This document shows positions 36,120 to 44,790 of a DNA stretch of 64,000 bases, in pieces. Under the pieces are notes generated by a model. The model was not told the DNA's origin. It made no database searches and was given only the letters and a program-made list of their open reading frames with translations. Source of the stretch: JAJFHI01 sp050633705 (GTDB lineage Bacteria > Pseudomonadota > Alphaproteobacteria > Rhizobiales > Hyphomicrobiaceae). A program made the position numbers and the translations under genes. The stretch covers positions 244,208 to 308,207 of the forward strand of contig JBOEGZ010000005.1 in the NCBI GenBank assembly GCA_050633705.1, written 5' to 3'. How positions within the stretch are numbered: the stretch's first letter is position 1; each line of letters starts with the position of its first letter.

Positions 36120-36974
36120 TTATGGACCACCAAGTGAAAACTTCGGTAGGCTCTTCCAAGCTTTTGAGATCCACGAACTGCCACTTTCACGTGGCGCTAA
36201 ACCATCCGAGGCTAAGAGGGCGTAGGAATCTTTGTACCACTGTGAATTCGGAAAATTGTGGCCAAGAACAGCAGCGGCTGTTTGAGCCTCGTTTTTTATG
36301 CCCAGCGCCATGTAGGCTTCCGTCAAACGCGCCAACGCTTCTTCAACGTGCGCTGTCGTTTGGTATTGGGTGGCAACGACCTTAAATCGGTTGATCGCAG
36401 CAATATGGTTTTTACGCTTCAGATAATAGCGCCCAACTTCCATCTCGGATGCCGCAAGCGTGTCTTCGGCAGCGCGAATGCGTGATTCAGCGATTTCTGA
36501 ATATTCACTGTTTGGATATTGCGTGCGCAGCTTCTTCAACTCACGCAATGCCTTACGGGTCTCGGACTGATCCTGGTCCGGCCCCGCCATCTGATCGTAA
36601 TGGGTCGAGGCAACGATGTGGTGTGCGAGAGCGGCTTCTTTGGTACCAGGATGCAAAGTTAAATAACGTTTGGCTGCAACCTGTGCTTCAGGAATTTTCC
36701 CGGCCTTGTAATAGGAGTAAGCCGCCAGAACCATAGCCCGTCGTGCTTCCGGTGCATATGGATGATCGCGATCCAAAGCCTCAAACTTAGCGGCGGCGCG
36801 TTGGTATTTGCCAGATGAAAGAAGGGCGTCAGCCTCTCCATACATCTGTCCAGGCGGATCAGGGTTTAAGACCTGCTCAACACTATTGGACGAGGCGCAA
36901 CCTGCCACCACCAACGCGATCATCAGCGTGACAATGGAAAAGACCCGGCCTAAAATTGTCGCAATATTCAACAC
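36120..36974 (-). CDS. bamD: Outer-membrane assembly lipoprotein BamD
   Basis: Essential partner of BamA in inserting beta-barrel proteins into the outer membrane. The lipoprotein signal ends in LVVAGC, with Cys as the lipidated residue. Tetratricopeptide-like repeats follow (ADALLSSGKYQRAAAKFEALDRDHPYA; ARRAMVLAAYSYYKAGKIPEAQVAAKRYLTLHP; and the GRYYLKRKNHIAAINRFKVV region). The frame opens at 37058, but GTG 36974 preceded by AGGGG at 5 bases gives a standard signal peptide and 284 residues. Lies between lpxC and ligA; in related genomes recN often sits here between bamD and ligA and is absent. Confidence 0.93.
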   Translation of the reverse strand: MLNIATILGRVFSIVTLMIALVVAGCASSNSVEQVLNPDPPGQMYGEADALLSSGKYQRAAAKFEALDRDHPYAPEARRAMVLAAYSYYKAGKIPEAQVAAKRYLTLHPGTKEAALAHHIVASTHYDQMAGPDQDQSETRKALRELKKLRTQYPNSEYSEIAESRIRAAEDTLAASEMEVGRYYLKRKNHIAAINRFKVVATQYQTTAHVEEALARLTEAYMALGIKNEAQTAAAVLGHNFPNSQWYKDSYALLASDGLAPRESGSSWISKAWKSLPKFSLGGP

Positions 36975-37431
36975 GTGATCCCCTAGAGCATGATCCGTTG
37001 AACTGTTAAGACCCCACGAATTCGTCAAAATCGTGAACCAACGTTTTGATAACTTCAACTTCAGATCAATCTATTCGATCGCTGACGTTAAAGTTGGTCT
37101 CAAACTTTCAAACGATAACTCGGCGTCACTCTAAAAAACCGCGTTACCACCGAAAATTCGCAACCGATTCCCGACTTGTATGGGTCTCAGTATACCACTG
37201 CGAGAAATCTTGGTATCGCCAAATCTTGGAATTTCACCAAGTGAGACCAAATAACCCGTCTCTAAAAATGCGAAATCGAGGACAATTGGTCCCTAATTCG
37301 CAGGAATCCTCTGACTGCCAAACCGACATCTTACCAAGATCGGCTGGCCACCGTCGCGCTCGCCGCGCGGTAAAAACTTTACACCACCAGATCCAGAAAA
37401 CCTTTTCCCCGGAGACCCGGCTCAAACCAGC
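36975..37431. other. Intergenic region between lpxC and bamD
   Basis: 457 bases. Small inverted repeats (for example CTTGG/CCAAG on the minus strand around 37210-37240) are seen but no gene or clear terminator. A bamD promoter is likely within it. Confidence 0.35.
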
Positions 37432-38394
37432 TTAACGTGTGCTTTCAGCATATGATTCAGAATAACTGCTGACACTTACTGGAACGCTGTCGTGGACACT
37501 CGGAGCTTCAACGATTGTCCAAGCCGAAGGGTCTGCGAACAGAGCTTGAAGAACATGTGAATTCAAGCGATGTCCACCGCGAACCGAGCGGTATGCACCA
37601 AGTAGAGGATAACCAGCAAGAGCCAAATCACCGACCGCGTCTAGCATTTTGTGACGTACAAATTCGTCGCTCTGACGCAAGCCCTCACCATTCATGACAC
37701 GCTCATTGCCATCGTCATCATGTCCGATTGCAACGGTGTTATTCAGGTTTGCACCCAGTGCCAAGCCTGCCTGCCACAGCTTCTTCACGTCCGCCATAAA
37801 TCCAAATGTCCGCGCACGACTTAGCTCGTTGCGGAATACGCCTGGCGTCATTTCGTAAGCAGCGCGTTGACGCCCAATAACTGGCGTTTCAAAGTCAATC
37901 TCAACGTCCATGTAGAAGCCTGCATGCGGCGTCAGTTCGCCGAAGCAATCACCTTCTTGAACACGAATTGGTTTGAGAACCTTGATGAATTTACGAGGTG
38001 CTGAAAGCTCGGAAATGCCCACATCATCAATGGCATCGACAAATGCTGCCGAACTACCATCCATGATTGGCACTTCTTTGCTGTCGATCTCGATATAGCA
38101 GTTATCGATCGACAAACCACGAAGCGCTGCCAGTAGATGCTCTACCGTGGAGACGGTGTTGCCATCTTCGTCGCCCAGAACGGTGCAAAGCGTCAAATTC
38201 TTGACGTTTGCCACGTTGGCGTCGATCTCAGCGATCAGCCGTCCGCGTTTCGTGATAAGAAAATGGAGCCCAGTATCAGCTTCTGCCGGATGCAGAACAA
38301 CAGATACCGGCGCTCCACTGTGCACCCCCGTGCCCGTAAGCTCGATTTCGCGCGCAATTGTTGTTTGCCGCGCGCCGATGAAACGATTCGACAT
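37432..38394 (-). CDS. lpxC: UDP-3-O-acyl-N-acetylglucosamine deacetylase
   Basis: First committed, zinc-dependent step of lipid A synthesis. The 320-residue enzyme has the two-domain fold with zinc ligands His in VEHLLAAL, His and Asp in RHKMLDAVGD, and the general acid/base His in GHRLNSH. ATG 38394 follows AGGGACGACGCAT. It shows that the organism makes lipid A. It follows ftsZ by 290 bases, as in many proteobacteria. Confidence 0.96.
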   Translation of the reverse strand: MSNRFIGARQTTIAREIELTGTGVHSGAPVSVVLHPAEADTGLHFLITKRGRLIAEIDANVANVKNLTLCTVLGDEDGNTVSTVEHLLAALRGLSIDNCYIEIDSKEVPIMDGSSAAFVDAIDDVGISELSAPRKFIKVLKPIRVQEGDCFGELTPHAGFYMDVEIDFETPVIGRQRAAYEMTPGVFRNELSRARTFGFMADVKKLWQAGLALGANLNNTVAIGHDDDGNERVMNGEGLRQSDEFVRHKMLDAVGDLALAGYPLLGAYRSVRGGHRLNSHVLQALFADPSAWTIVEAPSVHDSVPVSVSSYSESYAESTR

Positions 38395-38684
38395 ATGCGT
38401 CGTCCCTCAATCCTGCCCCAGCACCGTTGCTTTAAAATGTCCCTACCCAAAGCAACGTGGCTATCCCCCAGCTTTGTCTGTTTTAAAATATTTGCCACCA
38501 CCGATTGAAAACCTGAAAAGATTCTCCACCCAACGATGCTGTGGCGAAACAGACCCAACTGCTAACGATTCGGAGGTTAACCGTCGTATCGTTGAGGCAC
38601 AAATCACGCTTTTTTACGTTCTGTTACTAAGTGTTGCTAATTGAACAACATGGGCAAAGCTTAGCTAGAAAACGAATCAGTAAA
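38395..38684. other. Intergenic region between ftsZ and lpxC
   Basis: 290 bases. TGTTG/CAACA (around 38633-38655) could form a weak hairpin after ftsZ. No gene recognised; lpxC may have its own promoter here. Confidence 0.3.
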
Positions 38685-40373
38685 TCATTGTTGTTTCTTG
38701 AAAACCTTAGGCAATTTTGCGTTCGCAGGGGCACCATCAATCTTGTCTTCAGGAATGCCATGTGCCTCTGCATAAGCTTGCGCTCGAGCCTGTTGCTCGC
38801 GCAAAGCCGGGCCATTTGCATCGTTCGACGGCGAACTTGAAGGTGAATTTGATTCGTTTCCACGTCGACCGATTCCCGCCAACCGCTGAAACAAACCAGG
38901 TTTTCCGACAGATCTCGCTGCAGCTGGTGATTGAGTTGGCGAATTTTGTGTCGGTTCACCCTGCTTCCCTTGAGTCACCCGCGCTTGATATTCACGCTGC
39001 CCAACGGCTGGAAACTGCTCAATTTCAGGCATCCGAGCACCACTTCGAGGCATTTCGGAGGGTTGTTGAGGTTGGAATGTCTGATTGCTTCCAGACGCAG
39101 ATGCAGGTCTTGCGCTGGAACTATGACCACCCGCTGTCGCAACGGCTGGCACCGTTTGGCGTGGTGTTGCGCCAGTTTCTTGAATGACAACGTCATTGGG
39201 CCCTTGCCATGTGGTCTGCGGAGCAGGAGCGGGAGGCGATGGCTGTCTGTTCATTGCATTCGACAACCGTTGTTGAAGTTCTTCGGTTTGTCCCGATTGC
39301 GATGCATCCTGCTCCCCACCGGTTGTTGGATTTAGCAAAGGTGGCGGCGCTGGAAAGGCGCCACTCGCTGCTGAGTTATTCACAACCGGCTGAGCTCCTT
39401 GCGCCCGCGCGTTATTCATGCCGGAGGCAACGATTGAAACGCGAATGCGATCTTCCAAACTGTCATCGTAAGTTGCCCCGACGATAATGTTGGCTTCTGG
39501 ATCCACTTCCTGACGCACACGACTTGCCGCTTCATCAACTTCGTAAAGCGTCATGTCAGGCGCACCGGTGATCGACAGCAAAACACCATTGGCACCTTGC
39601 AAGCTGACGTCATCAAGCAAAGGATTTGCGATGGCTTCTTCGGCGGCAAGGATCGCTCGGCGATCACCTGAAGCCTCACCTGTTCCCATCATCGCCGAAC
39701 CCATTCCGCTCATGACAGCGCGCACATCAGCAAAGTCGAGATTTATCAACCCTTCTTTAATGATCAGATCAACAATGCACGCGACGCCGGAATATAAAAC
39801 TTGGTCAGCAAGTACAAATGCCTCTGCAAATGTTGTGTTCTCATTGGCAATGCGGAATAGATTTTGGTTCGGAATAACGATCAATGTGTCAACGTTGTCA
39901 CGAAGCTCATTAATGCCGGCATCCGCAATGCGCATGCGTCGCGAGCCTTCGAACTGGAATGGCCGCGTCACAACGCCAACGGTCAAAATACCAAGCTCGC
40001 GAGCAGCGCGTGCGATGACGCTTGCAGCCCCGGTCCCTGTGCCGCCGCCCATGCCGGCTGCAACAAACAACATATGTGAACCCGCAATTTGGGACTTGAT
40101 ATCGTCGATGGCCTCTTCAGCAGCCGCTTGCCCGATTTCCGGTTTTGCGCCTGCACCAAGGCCTTCTGTGAGCTGTGCGCCAAGTTGAAGGCGATGTTCG
40201 GCGCTTGAGGCGGCGAGGGCTTGAGCATCGGTGTTTGCTGCAACAAATTCTACGCCGGTTAGACCAGCGGCGATCATATTGTTGATGCCGTTACAGCCAG
40301 CGCCACCTACCCCAACAACGGTCAGTCGCGGTGTCAGGTCCGTGAGCTTTGGAAGCTGTATATTAATGCTCAT
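38685..40373 (-). CDS. ftsZ: Cell-division GTPase FtsZ with long C-terminal linker
   Basis: Polymerises into the Z ring that organises the divisome. Tubulin signature GGGTGTGA near residue 108; GVGGAGCNGINNMI near 21 and NTDAQAL near 47 complete the nucleotide site. The globular part ends near 320, followed by a Gln/Pro/Ser/Asn-rich linker of about 230 residues. The conserved C-terminal peptide that binds FtsA is a divergent version (KLPKVFKKQ where most have IPAFLRRQ). The frame opens at 40418, but ATG 40373 (MSINIQLP) with GGGG upstream is the better start. It follows ftsA in the dcw order. Confidence 0.97.
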   Translation of the reverse strand: MSINIQLPKLTDLTPRLTVVGVGGAGCNGINNMIAAGLTGVEFVAANTDAQALAASSAEHRLQLGAQLTEGLGAGAKPEIGQAAAEEAIDDIKSQIAGSHMLFVAAGMGGGTGTGAASVIARAARELGILTVGVVTRPFQFEGSRRMRIADAGINELRDNVDTLIVIPNQNLFRIANENTTFAEAFVLADQVLYSGVACIVDLIIKEGLINLDFADVRAVMSGMGSAMMGTGEASGDRRAILAAEEAIANPLLDDVSLQGANGVLLSITGAPDMTLYEVDEAASRVRQEVDPEANIIVGATYDDSLEDRIRVSIVASGMNNARAQGAQPVVNNSAASGAFPAPPPLLNPTTGGEQDASQSGQTEELQQRLSNAMNRQPSPPAPAPQTTWQGPNDVVIQETGATPRQTVPAVATAGGHSSSARPASASGSNQTFQPQQPSEMPRSGARMPEIEQFPAVGQREYQARVTQGKQGEPTQNSPTQSPAAARSVGKPGLFQRLAGIGRRGNESNSPSSSPSNDANGPALREQQARAQAYAEAHGIPEDKIDGAPANAKLPKVFKKQQ

Positions 40374-40534
40374 TTCAACCCCAATTTCCCTTGAGCGATG
40401 CACCGCCCACATTCCCAAAATTTGTGTGCCCGCGCAGAACCAAAATCCTTCAAGATCCGTTCTTTACCGCCAGCACTCCCAAGAACCAAACCATTGCCCA
40501 AAGTGGCTCTTATTCAGCGACATTTTGATGCGCC

Positions 40535-41824
40535 TCAAAAACCTTCCTTCAACCACTGACCAACACGCCCGACATAACCTTGCGACAAGGCATCACGCTC
40601 ACGGTAGGTAATCACAGCTCCTTGCCCTAACCCCAATGCTGCAATCATTCCCAACAACGTGGCATACGCCGGATTGGCGACACTCGACGGCATGCCCGTT
40701 AACGCAATTGGCTGCGCCACACGTACCGGACACTGTAACTCATTCGCTGCAAACTCACTCAGCCCTGTAAGTTGGCTTGCCGCGCCTGTTAACACGATCC
40801 GGCGATTGCCAAACTCAGCCAAACCAGACTGTTGCAACCGCTCGCGTACAAGACCAAGAACGCTGGAAACTCTTGGACGCAATATCTCTGCGAGCTGCGC
40901 TTTACTCGCTTGATAAGGTCCACCCTCATCATCTTCGGTGGACGAATACGAAAAGAATTCATGCTCGTCGGACTGCGCACCAGTGAGTGTGCCATAAAGC
41001 GTTTTGATTCGCTCGGCTTCTTCAAGAGGTGTCTGCAACGTGCGCGCAATATCGTACGTCAGATGCAGCCCACCAACCGGCACTGCGTCGGCAAAAACAA
41101 ACCGTCCATCGATATACAAAGCCAGTGTTGCAGTGCCACCACCAAGATCGATAACTGTGCAGCCCAACTGCCGTTCTTGTGGTGTTGTAACCGCAAGCGC
41201 ACTTGCAAACGGTGTTACAATTAGGCCTGCAACATCCAAATAACACCGTTCGATAAGCATTACGAGGTTGCGCAAAGGTGTTTCATCAGCCGAAATTGTG
41301 TGGAGGTCTGCGGCCAATTCCTGGGCTGCCATGCCAATAGGTTCACCACCGACATCCAAACCGTCGAGGCGCATTCCAACACGACTTAGGTGGACCAGAG
41401 ATCGGCCATCGCGTTCGGCAAATGCACGACCAGCATCCATCAATCGAGCTAAATCTGTTGCATCAACGACACCGGTTTGGGTCTTTGCACGAGCGACAAA
41501 GTTGGTTGATTTCAGCCGACCACATGAGACAGACACATAAGCACGATCAATTTCCACGCCGGCCGTTCGCTCGGCTTGACTAACAGCCATACGGACGGCC
41601 TGTTCGGCAACTTCGATGTCGGCCACGACACCTGCTTTGATACCGCGCGCGCGCTGGTGCCCCATGCCAAGGATGCGCACACCTGAAAATGCTTTTCCGT
41701 CGACTGAAATCGAAGGTGCTCCTGTTTCATCTACGAAAATGAGGCAGACAATTTTGCTGCTGCCAATGTCAATCACAGCCTCGACATTGCGCCCGCGCAT
41801 ACGTCCGGTATTTCTAAAGGACAT
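40535..41824 (-). CDS. ftsA: Cell-division protein FtsA
   Basis: An actin-like ATPase that ties FtsZ polymers to the membrane. Phosphate-1 motif AVIDIGSSKIVCL (about 15-28), the 1C region with a domain unlike actin, phosphate-2 VIDLGGGTATLALY, adenosine motif VLTGAASQLTGL, and the amphipathic C-terminal membrane helix (GRVGQWLKEGF). I prefer ATG 41824 (AAGGGG six bases ahead), giving 429 residues; it overlaps the end of ftsQ by 11 bases. Confidence 0.96.
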   Translation of the reverse strand: MSFRNTGRMRGRNVEAVIDIGSSKIVCLIFVDETGAPSISVDGKAFSGVRILGMGHQRARGIKAGVVADIEVAEQAVRMAVSQAERTAGVEIDRAYVSVSCGRLKSTNFVARAKTQTGVVDATDLARLMDAGRAFAERDGRSLVHLSRVGMRLDGLDVGGEPIGMAAQELAADLHTISADETPLRNLVMLIERCYLDVAGLIVTPFASALAVTTPQERQLGCTVIDLGGGTATLALYIDGRFVFADAVPVGGLHLTYDIARTLQTPLEEAERIKTLYGTLTGAQSDEHEFFSYSSTEDDEGGPYQASKAQLAEILRPRVSSVLGLVRERLQQSGLAEFGNRRIVLTGAASQLTGLSEFAANELQCPVRVAQPIALTGMPSSVANPAYATLLGMIAALGLGQGAVITYRERDALSQGYVGRVGQWLKEGF

Positions 41825-42779
41825 GATGCACCCCTTCAGATTGGCGAACCGGTTGTGGACGGACACTGACCCGGCCAGGCGTTCGCAGATCGATTATCAC
41901 GTTTGAATATTGCCCAAGCTTGGAGATCAATTGTTGTACCTTCGGGCGCCTTAGAGCCGCGTCTACGCCTTGGGCTGGCAGATGTATTGTTGACCCTGTT
42001 GTAAGGTGTAGTGACCATCGGCGAGCGCCAACACGCTCTGCAACACGAATAAACTTTTGAAACTCCGCGTGGCGGCCAAGCAATGCGGTCAGGTTTTGGC
42101 TCGCTGCCGCGGCCTCGGTGCCCATCAAACGCAATAATCCTTTGGTGTTCTGGCCTTTCGGCAAACCACCGAGAACGCGACCTGACGCGTCCACAAGGGA
42201 GGCCTCCCCACGACCCAAACCCGCCTGCCACACTGCAACCGGAGTTCGTTCCGTAATGCGGATCTTTAGCTGGCTGGGAAACACCCGCGAAATCGCCGCG
42301 GTCTTTACCCACGGTAAGGCTTCAATACGCGCGCGTGCGGGCGATATTTCCAAACCGAAAAATGTTGCGGCCTGTTCAAGGCGAAGCGCATCATAAATTG
42401 CGGTATCAAACGTATTTCGATTGCCAGATAACGAAACCTGATCCAGACCGAGCCCAACCCAGCGCGCCAACTCAATTGAGTTTGGCAAAACCCGCTGAAA
42501 CTTGCGGACATTCGAACCACCAGCCGTCAAAGCAAAAAAGGCAATCGCGCCAAAACATGCCGCTATAATCAACCGTGGCACAAGTGATATCGATGCCGTT
42601 GGCCGACGTCGCGGCGCCTTAACGCGAGCGCGCTTGCGATCCAATGACGGCCGCTTCGAGTTTGTCGGCTTTAGGCGAGGTCTTGATTGTAAATCTTGCG
42701 ATGAAGAGAGCGTCGTTCGTTGTTTGCTGGCATGGGTTGCCGGCGTTGGTAACTTTGGCTCTATCTTTACCTGTTGCAA
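41814..42779 (-). CDS. ftsQ: Cell-division protein FtsQ
   Basis: A bitopic membrane protein at the centre of the FtsQLB complex. The cytoplasmic N-terminus is rich in Arg/Lys/Pro; one transmembrane helix (about 75-95, LVPRLIIAACFGAIAFFAL) precedes a POTRA domain (VSLSGNRNTFDTAIYDALRL...WVKTAAISRVFPSQLKIRITERTPVAVWQ) and the FtsQ beta domain. The frame is open back to 42896 inside ddl, but TTG 42779 has GAGGA six bases upstream and gives 321 residues. It overlaps the ddl stop by 13 bases. Confidence 0.92.
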   Translation of the reverse strand: MQQVKIEPKLPTPATHASKQRTTLSSSQDLQSRPRLKPTNSKRPSLDRKRARVKAPRRRPTASISLVPRLIIAACFGAIAFFALTAGGSNVRKFQRVLPNSIELARWVGLGLDQVSLSGNRNTFDTAIYDALRLEQAATFFGLEISPARARIEALPWVKTAAISRVFPSQLKIRITERTPVAVWQAGLGRGEASLVDASGRVLGGLPKGQNTKGLLRLMGTEAAAASQNLTALLGRHAEFQKFIRVAERVGARRWSLHLTTGSTIHLPAQGVDAALRRPKVQQLISKLGQYSNVIIDLRTPGRVSVRPQPVRQSEGVHHVL

Positions 42780-43714
42780 CTCGCATCCTCGACGATCCAC
42801 CGAACAAGGTCGCCAAACGACCAGCCCGCGTGCCCCGCAAGCTCCGGCACCAACGAGGTCGTTGTCATGCCGGGTTGCGTATTCACCTCTAGACACACAA
42901 GCTCGCCTGTGCCGCCTTCGGTATCGTCGAAACGGAAGTCCGCCCGTGAAACACCTCGACAGCCCAGCGCCTTATGCGCCGCCAAAGTGTATTTCCGGAT
43001 GCTTTGGTAAACATTTGATGAAAGATTGGCCGGAAGTACGTGTTCTGACCCCCCTGGCGCGTATTTGGCTTCGAAATCGTAGAATTCGAGGCCTTTCAGC
43101 GGCAGAATTTCGATCACGTCACTGACGAAATCGCCCAAAACCGCACACGTCAGCTCACGCCCATCAACAAACCGCTCGACCATCACAACCTCATCAAGGT
43201 CGCTGTCTTTGCCAATCAGCTCTGGTGGATGGAGCGCGTCTTTAGAAACAATGACCACACCAACGCTCGACCCTTCTGCAATCGGTTTGACTACATAAGG
43301 CGGGGGCATGACATGATCGGCCAATGCCTGGCGCCGCGTGACGAGCTTTGCCTCAGCGACCGGCACACTCACGGCCGACATCGCCCCTTTGGCAGCTTCC
43401 TTATGCATTGCCAATGCTGAGCTTAAGACGCCTGAGTGTGTATAGGGAATCTGATTAAATTCCAGAACACCCTGAATAACACCGTCTTCGCCGTACTTGC
43501 CGTGCAAGGCGTTAAAGCAGACATCCGGTTTGCAGGCAGCAAGCTGGCCTGCAAGATCGCGTGTGACATCAATTTCTGAGACGCGATATCCTTCATCGCT
43601 GAGCGCTTTGCCAACGGCTGCTCCCGATTTCAAACTCACGGAGCGCTCTGCTGATAATCCTCCCATCAAAACAGCTACGTGTTCAAAAGTGCGAGCGGGA
43701 GGCGTTGCAATCAT
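42767..43714 (-). CDS. ddl: D-alanine--D-alanine ligase
   Basis: Makes the D-Ala-D-Ala end of the peptidoglycan stem, the substrate of MurF. ATP-grasp enzyme of 315 residues: LMGGLSAERSVSLKSG at the N-terminus, ALHGKYGEDGVIQG, YVVKPIAEGSSVGV (ATP-grasp loop) and CLEVNTQPGMT (metal-binding Glu/Asn) near the end. ATG 43714. Part of the dcw operon, between murB and ftsQ. Confidence 0.96.
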   Translation of the reverse strand: MIATPPARTFEHVAVLMGGLSAERSVSLKSGAAVGKALSDEGYRVSEIDVTRDLAGQLAACKPDVCFNALHGKYGEDGVIQGVLEFNQIPYTHSGVLSSALAMHKEAAKGAMSAVSVPVAEAKLVTRRQALADHVMPPPYVVKPIAEGSSVGVVIVSKDALHPPELIGKDSDLDEVVMVERFVDGRELTCAVLGDFVSDVIEILPLKGLEFYDFEAKYAPGGSEHVLPANLSSNVYQSIRKYTLAAHKALGCRGVSRADFRFDDTEGGTGELVCLEVNTQPGMTTTSLVPELAGHAGWSFGDLVRWIVEDASCNR

Positions 43715-43794
43715 TGAGAAGGTCTTTCAGATATTAAAGCAAGATGCCTTGAAGGCTTTGGCCAAGCCAAGACAACGGCAATGTTCGCCAGGCC

Positions 43795-44790
43795 TTATGC
43801 CTCCGACATTGGCGCATCATCGAGTTTAAGAGCAAGGGCTTCGCCGGATTTATGTCCCTCAACAGGGCGCCCTAATCGAATGATTTCCCAATTCAAGGTT
43901 ACTCCGCTTGTGGCCTTCACACGCGCGCGGATCGTTTCTCCCAGCGTCTCGATATCTTCGCCTTTGGCCTCATCAAAATTAATCAAGAAATTACAATGCT
44001 TCTCTGAAACCATCGCGCCGCCAACCTTAAAACCACGCAGACCAGCAGCATCCACCAGCTTCCAGGCACTATGCCCCTCTGGGTTTTTAAACGTCGACCC
44101 TCCGGTACGTTCTTTGATGGGTTGGTTCTGTTCGCGATAATCGGCAACCTCTTCCATGTCGCGCAGAATATCTTCTGATTTTCCAGCGGTGCCCTGATAA
44201 AGCGCTTCGGTAAAAATCCAGTCTTTAGCAACGCTACAATGGCGGTAGGTAAAGCCCATATCTTTGTTCGACAGCACTTGGATGTTGCCATCGCGATCCA
44301 CGGCACGGGCTTCGACCAACACATCCTTCGTTTCGGTCCCATGTGCGCCAGCATTCATACGCAATGCACCACCAATGGAGCCTGGGATGCCACGATAAAA
44401 TGCAAGCCCCGCGATACCCGCATCTGCCGCCGCGCGCGCAACCTTCACATCCGGCACCGCTGTACCCGCACGCAACCGATTGCCCTCTTCAGCAGACACA
44501 GTTCCAAATTCTCGGCCTAGGCGAATGACAACACCGGCAAAGCCACCATCGCGGACCAACAAATTCGATCCCAATCCGATGACAAAAACGGAAACCTCTT
44601 TGGGTGTATTTTTCAGAAAGTAAGCAAGGTCGGCTTCGTCAGCAGGTTTAAACATCACATCCGCTGGACCACCAACACGAAACCAAGTCACTTGCGACAG
44701 CAGTGCGTTGGCCGTCAAACGCCCACGCAACTCCGGCAGTGCCGCTTGCAAGTCAGTCAGCAAAGAAGACTTGGGAGTTGTCTCACTCAC
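43795..44790 (-). CDS. murB: UDP-N-acetylenolpyruvoylglucosamine reductase
   Basis: FAD- and NADPH-dependent step that completes UDP-MurNAc. FAD-binding landmarks: WFRVGGPADVMFKPAD and LGLGSNLLVRDGGFAGVVIRLG; also FYRGIPGSIGGALRMNAGAHG and the catalytic Ser/Glu regions (GSTFKNPEGHSAWKLVDAAGLRG; SEKHCNFLIN). The start GTG 44790 overlaps the murC TGA in the classic GTGA arrangement, with GGAGG upstream; the open frame further back to 44883 lies inside murC. 331 residues. Confidence 0.96.
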   Translation of the reverse strand: MSETTPKSSLLTDLQAALPELRGRLTANALLSQVTWFRVGGPADVMFKPADEADLAYFLKNTPKEVSVFVIGLGSNLLVRDGGFAGVVIRLGREFGTVSAEEGNRLRAGTAVPDVKVARAAADAGIAGLAFYRGIPGSIGGALRMNAGAHGTETKDVLVEARAVDRDGNIQVLSNKDMGFTYRHCSVAKDWIFTEALYQGTAGKSEDILRDMEEVADYREQNQPIKERTGGSTFKNPEGHSAWKLVDAAGLRGFKVGGAMVSEKHCNFLINFDEAKGEDIETLGETIRARVKATSGVTLNWEIIRLGRPVEGHKSGEALALKLDDAPMSEA

